From: Thiosocius sp965601425
GTDB taxonomy: Bacteria; Pseudomonadota; Gammaproteobacteria; Chromatiales; Chromatiaceae
Length of the DNA: 24,475 nt
NCBI GenBank assembly: GCA_965601425.1
Contig: CBFCWF010000030.1
Location: forward strand, 1 to 24,475
Reading direction: 5' to 3'
Shown here: in pieces, positions 1 to 7,562 of the stretch
Numbering within the stretch: the first letter of the stretch is position 1
How the letters are laid out: every line of letters begins with the position of its first letter
Program-made: the position numbers and the translations under genes
Notes under the pieces: generated by a model
Databases searched by the model: none
Seen by the model: the letters and a program-made list of their open reading frames with translations, nothing else
Told to the model about the DNA's origin: nothing

Positions 1-214
1 AGCGGCCGGCACGCGCTGCGAGCTGCAGCGTGTCGCGCGCGCGCAATGCGGACGAACTGACCGCCAGATCCGGTACCTGACGCGCATGGCTCAGCAGGCG
101 CCCCATGGTTCGTGCGGCATCGCGGCCCCGCTGTGCCAACGGCCGCTCGTGGTCGCTTGAATAGGGGGCGTCCCAATCAGACTTGCCGTGTCGAAATAGG
201 ATCAGGCTGCGCAT
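1..214 (-). CDS. sixA: SixA-like phosphohistidine phosphatase, partial (C-terminus outside window)
   Basis: The reverse strand from an ATG at 214 reads MRSLILFRHGKSDWD, then SSDHERPLAQRGRDAARTMG. The RHGKSDW motif carries the catalytic histidine (residue 9) of the histidine phosphatase (phosphoglycerate mutase-like) superfamily. The following ERPLxxRGRxDA-type segment is typical of SixA, which dephosphorylates phosphohistidine on phosphotransfer proteins. Only about 71 residues are visible; the SixA family is roughly 150-170 residues long, so the second half lies beyond position 1. The ribosome binding site is weak (AGTGAG-like). The methyltransferase gene upstream on the same strand ends 90 bases away, so the two may be co-transcribed. 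The family call is firm; the SixA subfamily rests on the N-terminal motif only. Confidence 0.85.
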   Translation of the reverse strand, partial: MRSLILFRHGKSDWDAPYSSDHERPLAQRGRDAARTMGRLLSHARQVPDLAVSSSALRARDTLQLAARAGR

Positions 215-304
215 GGCTCACTGGCGGCGGGACGGTGCAATTGCCCATCTAAAGTAACATGCCCCCCACGCGACGAATAGCGCGATCGAGACACTGCGGC
301 TCGC

Positions 305-1114
305 TCAAGCCGGGCTGCGCAGCAGGTCGACACGCATGGGATTGAGGAATTCGGCGACACCTTCCGTGTCGAGGTGCGGCGAGAAACGCGACCTGATCTC
401 GTGATGGAGCGCGTCGTCTATCTCGAATGCCGAATGCGTCGCGCCGATGACGCGCTGCTCGAATTCCGCGAAACCGTCGAAGCGACTGATGCTGCTGAAA
501 TGGAACTCGCGCTCCAGTTCCAGCGGCCCGGCTGCGACGGCGCGGCGGATCGTCTCGAAGGCCGCTTCGCGTACCATGCGTTCGTCGTTGAACAGGCGCA
601 GAATCTCGTTGAACGCGCCCGCGTAGACCGGCTCGGAGATATAGGCTTTGCCCCCCGGACGCAGCACGCGGGCAATCTCGCGCAGCGCCTGATCCATCTC
701 GCCAACCGGTACGTGGTGGAGCGACTTCAGCATGATCACCGCGTCGACCGATCGGTCGGGCAGATCGATCGCCTCGGCCCCGCCGAACAGGAACGTCACC
801 TGCGGCAGATCGCTAATCTGCAGGTTCTTGTGATGCTGGATCCGGTCGACTTCCATCGCGATGATCTCGCCGACCGGAAACGACTCGGCCAGTCGCCGCG
901 TGGTGAGCGCGGCACCGCAGCCGAGTTCGAGCAGGCGGCCCCCCGCCAGCGGCAGCCACTCAGCGATCAATTCGAAATCCGAGCAAACCGGGCGTTCGCC
1001 CTCGTAAATCAGTTGCATCGTTGCTGCCGCGCCGGGACCATGGGAACCCAGTGTATTCAGCGCCAGCGATGCCTGACAATGTGCCAGATCAAACACGATA
1101 TCGAACGACGGCAA
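305..1114 (-). CDS. class I SAM-dependent methyltransferase
   Basis: This 269-residue protein has the Rossmann-fold methyltransferase signature. Motif I is LLELGCGAALTTRRLA near residues 61-76, an acidic residue ends the second strand (AMEVDR), and a motif IV/post-I region reads VDAVIMLKSLHHV. The later IARVLRPGGKAYISEP segment is characteristic of the UbiE/Methyltransf_11 type. The substrate cannot be read from the sequence. The start is uncertain: the longest frame begins with TTG at 1114, a GTG at 1096 gives VFDLAHCQ, and the first ATG at 1018 would cut into a plausible N-terminal helix. None has a good ribosome binding site. It is divergent from the kinase-like gene starting at 1150, leaving only about 35 bases, so a promoter for one must lie inside the other. 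Confidence 0.85.
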   Translation of the reverse strand: MPSFDIVFDLAHCQASLALNTLGSHGPGAAATMQLIYEGERPVCSDFELIAEWLPLAGGRLLELGCGAALTTRRLAESFPVGEIIAMEVDRIQHHKNLQISDLPQVTFLFGGAEAIDLPDRSVDAVIMLKSLHHVPVGEMDQALREIARVLRPGGKAYISEPVYAGAFNEILRLFNDERMVREAAFETIRRAVAAGPLELEREFHFSSISRFDGFAEFEQRVIGATHSAFEIDDALHHEIRSRFSPHLDTEGVAEFLNPMRVDLLRSPA

Positions 1115-1149
1115 GCGCCGTCAGACTCTGCACAGACGGCACGAGGCGG

Positions 1150-2715
1150 ATGCCCGTGGCGATAGAGACACCCGAGCAGCACGAGGCCCTGGTCGCGTCG
1201 TTGATGCAGCCGGCACGCTGGCCGCAGGGCGGTGGGGCGAGACGCCGGATCGATACGCACATCTCCAGCGTGGTGCTCGCCGGTGATCTTGCCTACAAGC
1301 TCAAGAAACCGCTGGATCTCGGCTTTCTCGATTTCCTCGGCCTGCAGGCGCGCCACCGGGCCTGCCTCGAGGAACTGCGGCTGAACCGGCGTCTGGCTCC
1401 GCAGATCTACCTGCGCATCAGCGCGGTCACCGGGTCCATCGAGGCGCCGAGGATCGATGGTGACGGGCCGGTGATCGACTGGGCGGTGTGTATGCGGCGC
1501 TTCGATCCGGACGCCATCCTGTCCCGTCTCGTGGACCGGATCGACGGTCAGCTGATCGAAACGCTGGCGACCGAGGTCGCCCGTTTTCATCAGACCATCG
1601 AGCGTTGCGATCTGGCCGCATCCTTCGGCAGCGCGGACGCGGCGTATGCCCCGATGCTGCAGAATCTGGCAACTATCGAGCGTCATGCCCCGAGGGCCGC
1701 CGCGGCGCTCGCACCGCTCAAGGCCTGGACCGCTGCACAGCGCCGGCGGCTGGGCAGTGTGCTGGAGGCGCGCAAGCAAGCGGGTCATGTCCGCGAGTGT
1801 CACGGTGACCTGCATCTGGGCAACGTTGCACTGATAGACGATCGCCCGGTCGTGTTCGATGCGATCGAGTTCAATCCGGGGCTGCGTTGGATCGATACGG
1901 TCAGCGACACGGCGTTCATGACCATGGACCTGCAGGAACGGGCGCGGCCGGACCTTGCCTACCGCTTCCTCAGTTGCTATCTCCAGCACACGGGTGATTA
2001 TGCGGGCCTGTCGGTGCTGCGTTTCTTCGAGGTATACCGCGCGCTGGTGCGGGCCAAGATCGCCGCGATCCGCGGTGGCCAGCCGGACCTCGATGCGCCG
2101 ACGCGCCGCAGCGTGTGCGCCGAACTCGATGGCTACCTCGCATTTGCGCGGCGGCTCACTGCGCCGCAGCACGGGGCGGTGATCATCACGGTCGGGGTTT
2201 CGGGGAGCGGCAAGAGCCACCTGTCGCGCAGTCTGCCCGACAGCCTCCCGGCCGTGTGCCTGCGATCCGATCTGGAGCGCAAACGCCTGCTCGGTGTCGA
2301 CCCACTGAGCGATGCGACCGCGCGCGGCGCCTATACGCCGGAATCGACGGCTCGGACCTATGCCCGGCTCGAGTCGCTGACCCGTGAGGTCGTCGGGGCC
2401 GGGTATGTCGCGGTCGTCGACGCGACCTTCCTCAGGCGCGGGCAGCGTGCTGCATTCCGCGACCTGGCCGCGTCGTTTGAGGTCCCGTTCGTGATCATCG
2501 ACTGTGACGCCCCCCCCGAGGTGCTGCGCCAACGCATACTGGACCGCCGCGGACGGCACGACAACGTTTCCGATGCCGACCTCGCCGTGCTCGAGAGGCA
2601 GCTGGCGGGCCGTGAATCTCTTGCGGACGGGGAGGCATTGCGTTGCATCGCGGTCCGCCCGGACCGGCCGCTGTCGGTGGCTCGCTTGCAGGCGATGCTC
2701 CGTCCCGGGGTTTAG
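1150..2715 (+). CDS. two-domain protein: aminoglycoside phosphotransferase-like domain plus P-loop kinase
   Basis: The 521-residue product joins two domains. Residues about 30-330 resemble the phosphotransferase (APH/choline kinase-like) superfamily: HGDLHLGN at 218-225 matches the catalytic loop, and VVFDAIEF at 235-241 sits where the metal-binding aspartate is expected. Residues about 344-510 are a P-loop kinase-like domain with Walker A GVSGSGKS at 349-356 and an arginine-rich LRSDLERKRL segment at 371-380. This arrangement corresponds to the COG2187-COG0645 architecture; members are usually annotated only as AAA family ATPases and I know of no defined substrate. I chose ATG 1150 because GAGGCGG lies just upstream and the domain begins soon after it; the open frame extends further up (ATG 1021), antisense to the methyltransferase. 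The stop codon interlocks with that of the convergent lipoprotein gene. Confidence 0.85.
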   Translation: MPVAIETPEQHEALVASLMQPARWPQGGGARRRIDTHISSVVLAGDLAYKLKKPLDLGFLDFLGLQARHRACLEELRLNRRLAPQIYLRISAVTGSIEAPRIDGDGPVIDWAVCMRRFDPDAILSRLVDRIDGQLIETLATEVARFHQTIERCDLAASFGSADAAYAPMLQNLATIERHAPRAAAALAPLKAWTAAQRRRLGSVLEARKQAGHVRECHGDLHLGNVALIDDRPVVFDAIEFNPGLRWIDTVSDTAFMTMDLQERARPDLAYRFLSCYLQHTGDYAGLSVLRFFEVYRALVRAKIAAIRGGQPDLDAPTRRSVCAELDGYLAFARRLTAPQHGAVIITVGVSGSGKSHLSRSLPDSLPAVCLRSDLERKRLLGVDPLSDATARGAYTPESTARTYARLESLTREVVGAGYVAVVDATFLRRGQRAAFRDLAASFEVPFVIIDCDAPPEVLRQRILDRRGRHDNVSDADLAVLERQLAGRESLADGEALRCIAVRPDRPLSVARLQAMLRPGV

Positions 2716-3827
2716 CGCAGGTAACCGCTCAGTTCCAGGTAGCCGACACCGCGCTCGCTGCCAGACACGACCACGGCGCCTTCCCAGTAGCGCACAGAGA
2801 CGTCCATCTCCTGTTCGTCGAACGCGGCCTCGACGATCAGGTCGAGGCCGTGGGACGGCACTGCGAGGCGCCACGCAACCGGGTACGCGACACCATCGAC
2901 AGACCGCCAGGTGCGCGTCGGCCTGAGCGCGACGTCGTCCAGGCCGATCCTGTGCACAGCGCCATCCGCCTCGACCAGCACGCCGCGGCTGAATGCCTGT
3001 GCCCGGCCATCCTTGCCACGCATGCGGTAAAACATCAGGTCACGTCCGTCCTCGAGTTGTAGCGCGAACCAGTCCCAGCCCGCCTGGTCCGGTCCCAGCG
3101 CTGAACTCGACCACTCCCGATCAAACCAGGAGTCACCCGCCACCTGGAAACGCCGTTCGCCGACGCGCAGCTCGCCGTGCGTCGGAAGGCGGGTGAAGGA
3201 ATAGTAATACGACGCGTTTCCCGGTGCCGCGCTCTTGCGGGACAGGCCGCGCTCACCTTGTGCGACCAGCGGCTTCGAACCCGGTCCGACATCCAGTTCG
3301 AGCGCGATCTCTTCGCTTTGCGCGCTCAGGCGCAGCGGAAACAATGCGCCTTCCGACCCCCGAATCGACCATGGGCCGAGCCAGACATGCAGCGGATCCG
3401 CGCGGGCCCCTGCGAGCCCGGCGGCGGCCCGGCTGAAGCGCTCCGCCCGGTAGTGCGTGCTCGCATCGATGTCGCTGATCGCCAAGTGTCCCATGTAGAC
3501 CTGGTGCGCGCGCCAACGTGAATCGCCTGCCGGCTCGCCCGGCCGCAGTCCGACCCGGAACAGCGTGAGCTGATACCCGAAGCGCCGTCCTTCCGCATCA
3601 CGCAGATTGCCCGTGAAATACCACCACTCGGTTGCATAGTCCGGGTGAGGGCCATGGTCGTCGGGAAAGTCGAACGGCCGCACCGTCAGCGCGCGGGCGA
3701 ACCCGGGGTCCGGTGTTGCCCCCATGCGCTGGTCGACCCGGATGCCGGTCTCGTCCGAGGTCGGTGGCGTGGACCATTCACAGCCGCTGAGCGACAGTAC
3801 GAGCGTGAGGAGGAGCACACGCAGCAT
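2712..3827 (-). CDS. AttH/CrtC-like lipocalin-fold lipoprotein of an ABC transporter operon
   Basis: The 371-residue protein starts with a lipoprotein signal peptide, MLRVLLLTLVLSLSGC, with lipobox LSGC and lipidated Cys16. The mature part holds the DHGPHPDYATEWWYFTGNL segment and later WFDREWSS and GWDWFALQL, hallmarks of the AttH family: an N-terminal CrtC-like lipocalin domain (PF07143) and a second lipocalin domain (Lipocalin_9). In attEFGH-type operons this protein accompanies a LolD-like ATPase and FtsX-type permeases, exactly the context here. Its ligand is unknown; a role in moving a lipid or hydrophobic compound across the envelope is inference. GAGGA lies 8 bases before the ATG, and the gene starts 2 bases after the permease stop, implying translational coupling. 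Its TAA overlaps the TAG of the convergent gene at 2712-2715. Confidence 0.88.
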   Translation of the reverse strand: MLRVLLLTLVLSLSGCEWSTPPTSDETGIRVDQRMGATPDPGFARALTVRPFDFPDDHGPHPDYATEWWYFTGNLRDAEGRRFGYQLTLFRVGLRPGEPAGDSRWRAHQVYMGHLAISDIDASTHYRAERFSRAAAGLAGARADPLHVWLGPWSIRGSEGALFPLRLSAQSEEIALELDVGPGSKPLVAQGERGLSRKSAAPGNASYYYSFTRLPTHGELRVGERRFQVAGDSWFDREWSSSALGPDQAGWDWFALQLEDGRDLMFYRMRGKDGRAQAFSRGVLVEADGAVHRIGLDDVALRPTRTWRSVDGVAYPVAWRLAVPSHGLDLIVEAAFDEQEMDVSVRYWEGAVVVSGSERGVGYLELSGYLR

Positions 3828-3829
3828 GT

Positions 3830-6337
3830 TCAGTCCTCGCGCAGCTGCGGTGCGGGATCATGCCAGGCCGACCGCCACGCCGGGTAGAGGCTGGCCAGCA
3901 GCGCGGCCAGCACGCCCAGCCCCAATGCCAGCCCGAGCGGCCCCGCGGACAAGACGAACGGCATACTCCAGCCAAAGGCACGCAGCTGGATGGCCTCAGT
4001 CAAGACCCATGCCATCGCGATGCCGGTCGGGATCGCGAGTATGCCGGCGAGTAGTCCGAGCGTGCCGGATTCGAGCAGTATCAGCGTGGCAAGCTGCTGC
4101 CGGGTCAGGCCGAGTGCCCGCAGCACCGCATATTCCTTGCCGCGTTCCAGTTGCACTGCCATCAGCGCGGTCAACACGCCGATGAAGGCGACGAGCAGCG
4201 ACAGCAGGCGCAGCACCTCGGTGATGCGGAACGTGCGATCGAAGACCGCCATCGACTCGCGGTGAATCTCACGCGCGGCCGTGAACACCAGCTTCTCGTC
4301 CGGTAGTGCCGCGCCGGCCGCTCGTGCCAGTGCCGCACCGCCCTGCGCGGAGAAGAGCGCGAGCGTGTCCACTGCCGGGTCCGGCCAGTAGCGCTGGTAG
4401 GCCCTGCGGTCGAGAAACAGGCGCCCGTGTTCGCTGGCAAAATCGCGGAACACCGCGGCAACGGTAAACTCCGCGTCACCGGCGGGAGTCGGTAGGCGCA
4501 GGCGGTCGCCGGCGCCCAGGTCGAGCCGATGCGCAAGCGGCTCCGAGATCAGCACCTGCCCGAGGTCGAACAGCGCCCACGGATCGGCGTTGGCGCGGGC
4601 GGTGAAATCGAAGCCGGCGCGCGAGGCGGGGGCGAGCGTCGCGGCGACCAGTTCGAGGCGTTGGGCACCCAGCCGCAACGACCGGTCGCGGTAACTACTA
4701 TAGGTGTCCACCGCCGGCAGTCGCTTCACGGTCGCGACCACATGGGCAGGCAGCGAGGCCCCGTCCGCGAAGCCCTCGGCCGCGACGTACAGGTCCGCGG
4801 TCAACAGCGCGTGCAGCCAGTCGCTGACCGATTCGCGCATGCTGTCGACCATCACCGCGACGCCCACACTGGCCGACAATGCGACCATCAGTGCCGCGGC
4901 AGCGGTCCCCAGGCGCGACAGGTGTCGGTCGAGGTCGCGCACTGCCATGCGCCAGATCCCCCGACCAGGCAGCCGGTCGAACAGCCGGTGCGTCAGGCGC
5001 AGACCGAGCGGTGTGATCGATGCGGCGCCGAGGATCATCAGGAACAGCCCGGCGAACCCGGTAACCACGCCGCCCGGCAGCAGGAATGCGATCGCGAGGC
5101 CGCCCATCACCAGCAGCGCGCCGGCCAGCGCCAGCCGCGGCAGGCGGCCGCGTGCCGAGTCCTCGAGCGCGGCACGTGACAGCGTGGTCAGCGGTGGCGT
5201 ACGCGCCGCCTGGCGTGCCGGCAGCCAAGCCGCTATCAGCGTGCCGCCCAGGCCCAGTGCGATCGCCTTGGCGAGCGAGGACGCGCTGAGCTGCACCGCG
5301 TCCGCGGTCACCTGGTAGTAGAGTTCGCTGACCGTCGCCGCGACGATCGCGGTAAGGCCGTGCCCGAGCCAGACCCCGAGCGCGAGCCCGGCCGCGGTAC
5401 CCAACAGCCCGAGCAGCAATGCCTCGGCGAGTATCAGCTGCGACAGCTCGCCTGCCTGGACGCCGAGCGCGCGCAGGCGGCCGAACAGCTGGCGGCGTTG
5501 AACGATGGAAAAGCTGATCGCGTTGAATATCAGGAACAGCCCGACCAGCAGCGCGAGCAGGCTCATCGCGGTCAGGTTGAGCTCGAACGATGCGGAAAGG
5601 CCGACCGTACCCCGTGTCTGGTCGGCAATGCTGACGATCCGCAACGGCGCCGGCAGTTGTCCTTTCAGCGCGGCCAGTTCTCCCTCGTCGAGCGTCATGT
5701 CGATGTGGCTCAGGTAGCCGTGCATCCCGGTGATCGCCTGCGCGGTCGCGATATCGACAAGGATCAGGTCCTGGCTGCCGACCGACGCGTCGTCGCTGAC
5801 CGCGACGATCTCCAGCCGATGCGACCGCCCCCCGGACTCGACGGAGAGCCGGTCGCCAACCGCGCGTTCCAGATAGGCCGCCGCCGATCGGCTGACCGCG
5901 GCGACGTCGGTTCGCGCCAACCAGTCGGTGAGCGATGCCTGGCCGGTGATCGCCCCGGGCAGCGCCCCGCGAAACGGGCCTTCGGCGAAGAGGTCGAGGC
6001 CGACCAGCCGGAACCTGCCGTCGCGCCCGGCGACCCGGACGGGCGCGCTGATGACCGGTGCCATCGGCGGCCCGGGCACCAGGAGCCGCTGCGCATAGAC
6101 GGATTCCGGCACCCGGCCATCCGCGCCCACCACGCGGTGGGTCGCCGCGCCCTGCAGTTGCTTGGCCGACAACGCAAAAGACGCCTTTGCCGCCTCGTTG
6201 GCCAGATCGACTGCCAGCACCACGGCGACGCCCATCAGGATGCCGATCAGCGCCAGCGCGGCCTGCCAGGGGTGGCGCAGCTGATACCGCAGACCGGCAC
6301 GCAGCAGCAGGGGGGGTATGTCGGGCATCCGCTTCAA
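3830..6337 (-). CDS. FtsX/MacB-type ABC transporter permease (YbbP/AttF-G-like)
   Basis: The 835-residue protein has the two-module layout of long FtsX-type permeases such as YbbP (about 800 residues). A first membrane segment lies near residues 24-44 (AALALIGILMGVAVVLAV). A periplasmic MacB_PCD-like domain follows to about 250, then a FtsX-type helix bundle at about 255-400. Further helices sit at 405-450, a second periplasmic domain at about 495-700, and a C-terminal FtsX module at about 705-830 containing GKEYAVLRALGLTRQQLATL. Such permeases with LolD-like ATPases act by mechanotransmission and usually extract or export substrates rather than import them. Attachment-type operons (attEFGH) encode two separate permeases; here one long protein takes their place. 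The start ATG overlaps the ATPase stop by four bases (ATGA). The ATG at 6328 is an alternative start. Confidence 0.9.
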   Translation of the reverse strand: MKRMPDIPPLLLRAGLRYQLRHPWQAALALIGILMGVAVVLAVDLANEAAKASFALSAKQLQGAATHRVVGADGRVPESVYAQRLLVPGPPMAPVISAPVRVAGRDGRFRLVGLDLFAEGPFRGALPGAITGQASLTDWLARTDVAAVSRSAAAYLERAVGDRLSVESGGRSHRLEIVAVSDDASVGSQDLILVDIATAQAITGMHGYLSHIDMTLDEGELAALKGQLPAPLRIVSIADQTRGTVGLSASFELNLTAMSLLALLVGLFLIFNAISFSIVQRRQLFGRLRALGVQAGELSQLILAEALLLGLLGTAAGLALGVWLGHGLTAIVAATVSELYYQVTADAVQLSASSLAKAIALGLGGTLIAAWLPARQAARTPPLTTLSRAALEDSARGRLPRLALAGALLVMGGLAIAFLLPGGVVTGFAGLFLMILGAASITPLGLRLTHRLFDRLPGRGIWRMAVRDLDRHLSRLGTAAAALMVALSASVGVAVMVDSMRESVSDWLHALLTADLYVAAEGFADGASLPAHVVATVKRLPAVDTYSSYRDRSLRLGAQRLELVAATLAPASRAGFDFTARANADPWALFDLGQVLISEPLAHRLDLGAGDRLRLPTPAGDAEFTVAAVFRDFASEHGRLFLDRRAYQRYWPDPAVDTLALFSAQGGAALARAAGAALPDEKLVFTAAREIHRESMAVFDRTFRITEVLRLLSLLVAFIGVLTALMAVQLERGKEYAVLRALGLTRQQLATLILLESGTLGLLAGILAIPTGIAMAWVLTEAIQLRAFGWSMPFVLSAGPLGLALGLGVLAALLASLYPAWRSAWHDPAPQLRED

Positions 6338-7008
6338 TGGCGGTCCAGCCCCCCATGCTCCAGCTGTAGCACCCGGTCAGCGGCGCCGGCGACGCGGCGG
6401 CTGTGGGTGACGATCAGCATGGTCGTGCGCTGCTCGCGAGCGAGACCGGTCAACAGCGTGATCACCCGGTCGCCGGTCGCCTCGTCCAGGTTTCCGGTCG
6501 GCTCATCGGCCAGCAGCAGCTTCGGCCGATGGGACAACGCCCTGGCGATCGCCGTGCGCTGCTGCTCGCCGCCCGAGAGGGTCTCCGGGTAGCGTTCCGC
6601 CATGCCCGGGAGCCCGACCTGTTCGAGCAGGGTGCGGGTCCGCCCGGCCGCGGCGCCCGCCGGGGAACCCGCGAGCTCGATCGGCAGTGCGACGTTCTCG
6701 CCCACGGTCAAAGTCGGGATCAGGTTGAAAAACTGGAACACGAAGCCGACGTGCCGACGGCGAAACAGCGTACGGTCGGGCTCGGTGAGGGCATGGATGT
6801 CGCTGCCGTCGATTCGCACGCTGCCGCTGTCGGGGCAGTCGATCCCGCTCAACAGGTTGAGCAGCGTCGTTTTGCCGCTACCGCTCGCCCCGAGCAACGC
6901 GACGACCTCGCCGACGCCAACCTCGAACTGCAGCCGGTCGAACACGGTCTGTCGAAGTCCTCCCGATCGGTAGGATTTGGTCAGTTCTTGCACTTTCAGC
7001 AGGGGCAT
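6334..7008 (-). CDS. LolD/YbbA-like ABC transporter ATP-binding protein
   Basis: The 224-residue protein is a complete ABC ATPase. Walker A is GASGSGKT at residues 40-47, the Q-loop sits in FVFQFFNLIPTL, the ABC signature is LSGGEQQR at 144-151, and Walker B is LLLADEPTGNLD at 164-175. The FQFFNLIPTLT and DEPTGNLD wording is typical of the MacB/LolD/YbbA/DevA branch that pairs with FtsX-type permeases, matching the next gene. It is the first gene of a minus-strand operon (ATPase, permease, lipoprotein). No good ribosome binding site precedes the ATG, so the start could be slightly different. The promoter must lie in the 554-base region shared with the suf operon. Confidence 0.92.
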   Translation of the reverse strand: MPLLKVQELTKSYRSGGLRQTVFDRLQFEVGVGEVVALLGASGSGKTTLLNLLSGIDCPDSGSVRIDGSDIHALTEPDRTLFRRRHVGFVFQFFNLIPTLTVGENVALPIELAGSPAGAAAGRTRTLLEQVGLPGMAERYPETLSGGEQQRTAIARALSHRPKLLLADEPTGNLDEATGDRVITLLTGLAREQRTTMLIVTHSRRVAGAADRVLQLEHGGLDRH

Positions 7009-7340
7009 ATCGGACCGGTTTCAGGGTTTGGCAACTCGCTGTCTTGATATGGTGACCGCATCGCGGCGCCGGAAACCCGCTCAGTTTATGCCGGAAGCCG
7101 GGTCGCAGCGGTGCCTGTTCGGACGCGGGCGCCGATCGGGTCGAATCCCGGCGGCGCTTCGTTCGGTGATCGCACGGCGACGTGGGCCGGTGATGCCGAT
7201 CGCCGGTCCGGAAAGACGTGGTGTCCGGGTCGTTGCGGGTTCGACTGCGGCATCCGTGCCGTCGCCGGCTTTGTTCCGACACCGTCGTACCGGGCCCGAG
7301 GTTGAACCCCAATGGCACTTGACTGAAGCTGATTTCGGTC

Positions 7341-7421
7341 GTTTCCAGAGGAAACGTCCGCGGTATGGACGCCGCCGTCGAGTCTACAGGGGCGTATTCA
7401 CGGCGTTTTCCATAAGAAACG
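7341..7421. repeat. pair of related dyads, candidate operators
   Basis: A perfect inverted repeat CGTTTCC-AGA-GGAAACG lies at 7341-7357 and may extend by two pairs (GG/CC) across one mismatch on each side. A second, weaker copy, CGTTTTCCATAAGAAACG, lies at 7404-7421. They share outer arms CGTTT/AAACG and their centres are about 63 bases apart, close to six helical turns. That geometry suits a dimeric regulator binding twice on one DNA face. The regulator is not known. Confidence 0.4.
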
Positions 7422-7436
7422 ATCGGAATCATCAGG

Positions 7437-7465
7437 CCAACTTGTCGCTTGCGCTCCAAAGTTGG
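7437..7465. repeat. inverted repeat with 7-base arms and 15-base spacer
   Basis: CCAACTT at 7437-7443 is the exact reverse complement of AAGTTGG at 7459-7465. The arms are 22 bases apart start to start (about two helical turns) and sit 14 bases upstream of the candidate IscR site. This could be a regulator site or chance; the arms are short. Confidence 0.3.
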
Positions 7466-7478
7466 TGTGCCGTTCCGG

Positions 7479-7504
7479 TTAAACCCTACGTTTGCGGTAT
7501 TGAA
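7479..7504 (+). promoter_or_regulatory. candidate IscR type 2 binding site
   Basis: The core reads AACCCT-ACG-TTTGCGGTATTGAA. Compared with the E. coli type 2 IscR consensus as I recall it (AWARCCCYTS, N, GTTTGMNG, KKKTKWA), it mismatches at only four of 26 positions, two of which are unconstrained. Type 2 sites are bound by both apo-IscR and cluster-loaded IscR, and one activates the suf promoter in E. coli. This site ends inside the candidate -35 hexamer of the suf promoter. No iscR gene is in the window, so the regulator would act from elsewhere. Confidence 0.6.
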
Positions 7505-7528
7505 TTCTGTCGCGGAACACCCTAAAAA
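7500..7528 (+). promoter_or_regulatory. candidate sigma70 promoter of the suf operon
   Basis: TTGAAT at 7500-7505 and TAAAAA at 7523-7528 are spaced by 17 bases and each match four of six consensus positions. Transcription would start near 7535, leaving a leader of about 28 bases before sufB, whose ribosome binding site AGGTGG lies at 7554-7559. Overlap of the -35 with the candidate IscR site fits activation of a weak promoter. Confidence 0.45.
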
Positions 7529-7562
7529 TACCTTACCAAATTACTTGGGAATCAGGTGGACC

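Larger units (their letters stand above)
7009..7562. other. divergent control region between the ABC operon and the suf operon
   Basis: These 554 bases separate two divergent operons and carry no convincing protein gene; the open frames crossing it are low-quality extensions of sufB or antisense frames. From left to right I see mixed GC-rich sequence to about 7330, a dyad at 7341-7357, a related dyad at 7404-7421, a wide inverted repeat at 7437-7465, a candidate IscR type 2 site at 7479-7504, and a candidate suf promoter at 7500-7528. The last 100 bases are clearly more AT-rich than the rest, as expected for a promoter. I found no clear promoter for the ABC operon. Confidence 0.7.

Noticed and set aside
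1057..2874. 605-codon open frame on the minus strand opposite the two-domain kinase gene
   Set aside because: It is arginine- and proline-rich with no recognisable motifs and lies opposite a gene with clear APH and P-loop motifs; a by-product of high GC content.
5360..6592. 410-codon plus-strand frame opposite the permease and ATPase genes
   Set aside because: Extremely polar, Arg/Gln/Asp-rich sequence mirroring hydrophobic membrane codons; no family resemblance.
7128..7165. tRNA T-arm-like sequence (GGGTCGAATCCC)
   Set aside because: The loop is one base short and no acceptor, D or anticodon arm can be fitted around it; I find no tRNA in the window.
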